A DNA stretch of 5,484 bases from Thermoplasmata archaeon (GTDB lineage Archaea; Thermoplasmatota; E2; UBA202; DSCA01). A program made the translations under genes and the position numbers. Below are positions 4,000 through 5,484 of the stretch, piece by piece. Position 1 is the first letter of the stretch. The number at the start of each line of letters is the position of its first letter. Below the pieces are notes generated by a model, which was given only the letters and a program-made list of their open reading frames with translations, made no database searches and was not told where the DNA came from. The DNA is taken from contig JAGGSL010000085.1 of assembly GCA_021159125.1 (NCBI GenBank), positions 1 through 5,484 on the forward strand, read 5' to 3'.

Positions 4000-5484
4000 A
4001 TGCTTCTGCTTGCCATACTGGACGGCTTCGGATACAGGGAAGAAAAGGAAGGAAATGCGATAGCTTACGCACATACCCCCAACATGGATTCATTCATGGT
4101 TAATTATCCATTCACCCTTCTCAAAGCAGGGGGAACCGCCGTCGGTCTGCCTCCGGGGCAGATGGGAAATTCGGAGGTAGGACATATCAACATCGGAGCG
4201 GGAAGAGTGGTCTTCCAGGATTCGATGCGCATATTGAAAGCGATAGAGGACGGCAGTTTCTTTCAAAATGATGTCCTGAAAAGAGCAATGGAAAAGGCAA
4301 GAGGCGGTGCCCTTCATCTTATGGGTCTGATAGGGCCTGGCGGGGTTCATGCACTTCCGCAACACCTTCATGCTCTCCTCGAAATGGCGAAACAGGAGGA
4401 TGTGAGAAATGTTTACATACACTGCTTTACAGACGGGAGAGACACGCCGCCGAAAAGCGCTGCCGAGCACATAAAATCGCTGGAGAAAAAAATTGAGGAA
4501 ATAGGAGCGGGCGAGATAGCCAGCATGACGGGAAGATACTATGCCATGGACAGAGACAAAAGATGGGAGAGAACGAGAATGGCCTACGAGATGCTGACAG
4601 AGGGCAAGGGCAGGAAAGCAGAAAGCGCAGAAGAAGCGATTAAAAAGGCATATGAGGCAGGGGAAACAGACGAGTTCATAAAACCCACAGTGATAAAGGA
4701 AAGGAGGATAAAGAACGGCGATGTTGTCATTTTCTTCAATTTTCGGCCTGACCGAGCAAGACAACTAACGATGGCTTTCGTCGATGAAAATTTCAAAGCG
4801 TTTCCAAGAAAAAAATTAAATGTACATTTTGTCACAATGACCAGATATATGGATGGGCTGGATGTGAACATAGCATTTGATAAAGTGCCTTTAAAAAACA
4901 CATTCGGAGAAGTGATTTCGAAGCATGGGCTCAAACAGCTCCGCATTGCAGAAACAGAAAAATATGCCCATGTCACTTTCTTCTTCAACGGAGGGAGGGA
5001 AGAACCGTTTGAAGGGGAGGAAAGATGTTTGATTCCCTCCCCAAAGGTTGCAACCTACGACATGAAACCGGAAATGAGCGCATATGAACTGACAGCCGAA
5101 CTTGTCAAAAGAATAAAATCAAAGAAATACGATGTGATTGTGGTAAACTACGCAAATCTCGACATGGTGGGCCATACAGGGGTATGGGAAGCGGCAATAA
5201 AGGCGGTGGAAACAGTTGATGAGTGCATCGGAAAGGTTGTGGAGGCAGTGAAACAGCAGAAAGGGAAGGCAATCATTACTGCAGACCACGGAAATGCTGA
5301 AGAGATGATGGAAGATGGGCATCCAAAGACAGCGCATACCACAAACCCCGTGCCTTTTATTTTGATAGGGACAGGAGAAAAGGAAAACATTAAACTGAGA
5401 AGAGGGAACCTCGGGGACATAGCCCCTACGATGCTCGACCTGCTCGGTATAGAAAAGCCAGAGGATATGACAGGAAGAAGTCTG
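4000..5484 (+). CDS. gpmI: 2,3-bisphosphoglycerate-independent phosphoglycerate mutase, 3' end cut by window
   Basis: This cytoplasmic enzyme interconverts 3- and 2-phosphoglycerate in glycolysis and gluconeogenesis through a phosphoserine intermediate and two divalent metals, usually manganese. All 495 visible residues are in one open frame; the family is about 510, so only a short tail is missing. Motifs in order: metal ligand D8 in LDGFG, nucleophile S58 in GQMGNSEVGHINIGAGR, substrate residues H117 and DGRDTPP at 145-151, R179 and R185 in GRYYAMDRDKRWER, FRPDRAR at 248-254, K321 in TEKYAH, metal ligands D388 and H392 in NLDMVGH, D429-H430 in TADHGNAE, and H446 in TAHTTNP. The usual SDGGVHSH motif reads GPGGVHAL (113-119), a local deviation. 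ATG at 4000 follows an in-frame TGA at 3988 and gives the standard N-terminus. This is the bacterial-type enzyme, not the ApgM form common in archaea. Confidence 0.95.
   Translation, partial: MLLLAILDGFGYREEKEGNAIAYAHTPNMDSFMVNYPFTLLKAGGTAVGLPPGQMGNSEVGHINIGAGRVVFQDSMRILKAIEDGSFFQNDVLKRAMEKARGGALHLMGLIGPGGVHALPQHLHALLEMAKQEDVRNVYIHCFTDGRDTPPKSAAEHIKSLEKKIEEIGAGEIASMTGRYYAMDRDKRWERTRMAYEMLTEGKGRKAESAEEAIKKAYEAGETDEFIKPTVIKERRIKNGDVVIFFNFRPDRARQLTMAFVDENFKAFPRKKLNVHFVTMTRYMDGLDVNIAFDKVPLKNTFGEVISKHGLKQLRIAETEKYAHVTFFFNGGREEPFEGEERCLIPSPKVATYDMKPEMSAYELTAELVKRIKSKKYDVIVVNYANLDMVGHTGVWEAAIKAVETVDECIGKVVEAVKQQKGKAIITADHGNAEEMMEDGHPKTAHTTNPVPFILIGTGEKENIKLRRGNLGDIAPTMLDLLGIEKPEDMTGRSL

Noticed and set aside
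4090..4764. Long minus-strand open frame of 224 codons inside gpmI
   Set aside because: It lies wholly antisense to a gene with complete catalytic motifs and its translation has no recognisable domain, so it is a shadow frame.

Overview
The window looks like a chromosomal segment of an archaeon, probably euryarchaeal. The strongest evidence is a complete archaea-specific 4-phosphopantoate--beta-alanine ligase (CoA biosynthesis). In addition, none of the start codons has a Shine-Dalgarno motif, and AT-rich TATA-like boxes lie about 20-28 bases upstream of most starts, as expected for leaderless archaeal transcripts. A Thermoplasmatota-like lineage is possible, but nothing here fixes the taxon. 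Base composition is moderately AT-rich, with two GTG starts.

Layout: (1) 1-98, the last 31 codons of a protein ending in what looks like the second half of a SEC-C zinc motif. (2) About 99-445, no gene but a dense set of hairpins, including a 94-base inverted repeat, then a TATA-like box and a perfect 8-base inverted repeat just before the next gene. (3) 446-1258 (+), a divergent creatininase-family metal-dependent amidohydrolase. (4) 1241-1975 (-), phosphopantothenate synthetase of the archaeal type, convergent with and overlapping the creatininase homologue by 18 bases. (5) 1976-2042, a short AT-rich divergent promoter region. (6) 2043-3197 (+), a DUF318/ArsP-type permease fused to an N-terminal YHS/TRASH-like cysteine module. 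(7) 3235-3843 (+), a class I SAM-dependent methyltransferase, followed by a strong terminator-like hairpin with a T tract. (8) 4000-5484 (+), nearly all of a bacterial-type cofactor-independent phosphoglycerate mutase (GpmI), cut by the window end.

The genes do not form one pathway. Two are housekeeping (CoA synthesis, glycolysis/gluconeogenesis). The only plausible functional pairing is the cysteine-rich permease with the methyltransferase 37 bases downstream, which could form a small metal or metalloid handling unit; this is inference. I found no CRISPR array, insertion sequence, rRNA or tRNA. The least explained parts are the hairpin-rich leader (about 130-365), the altered metal-site motifs of the creatininase homologue, and the three cysteine clusters of the permease.
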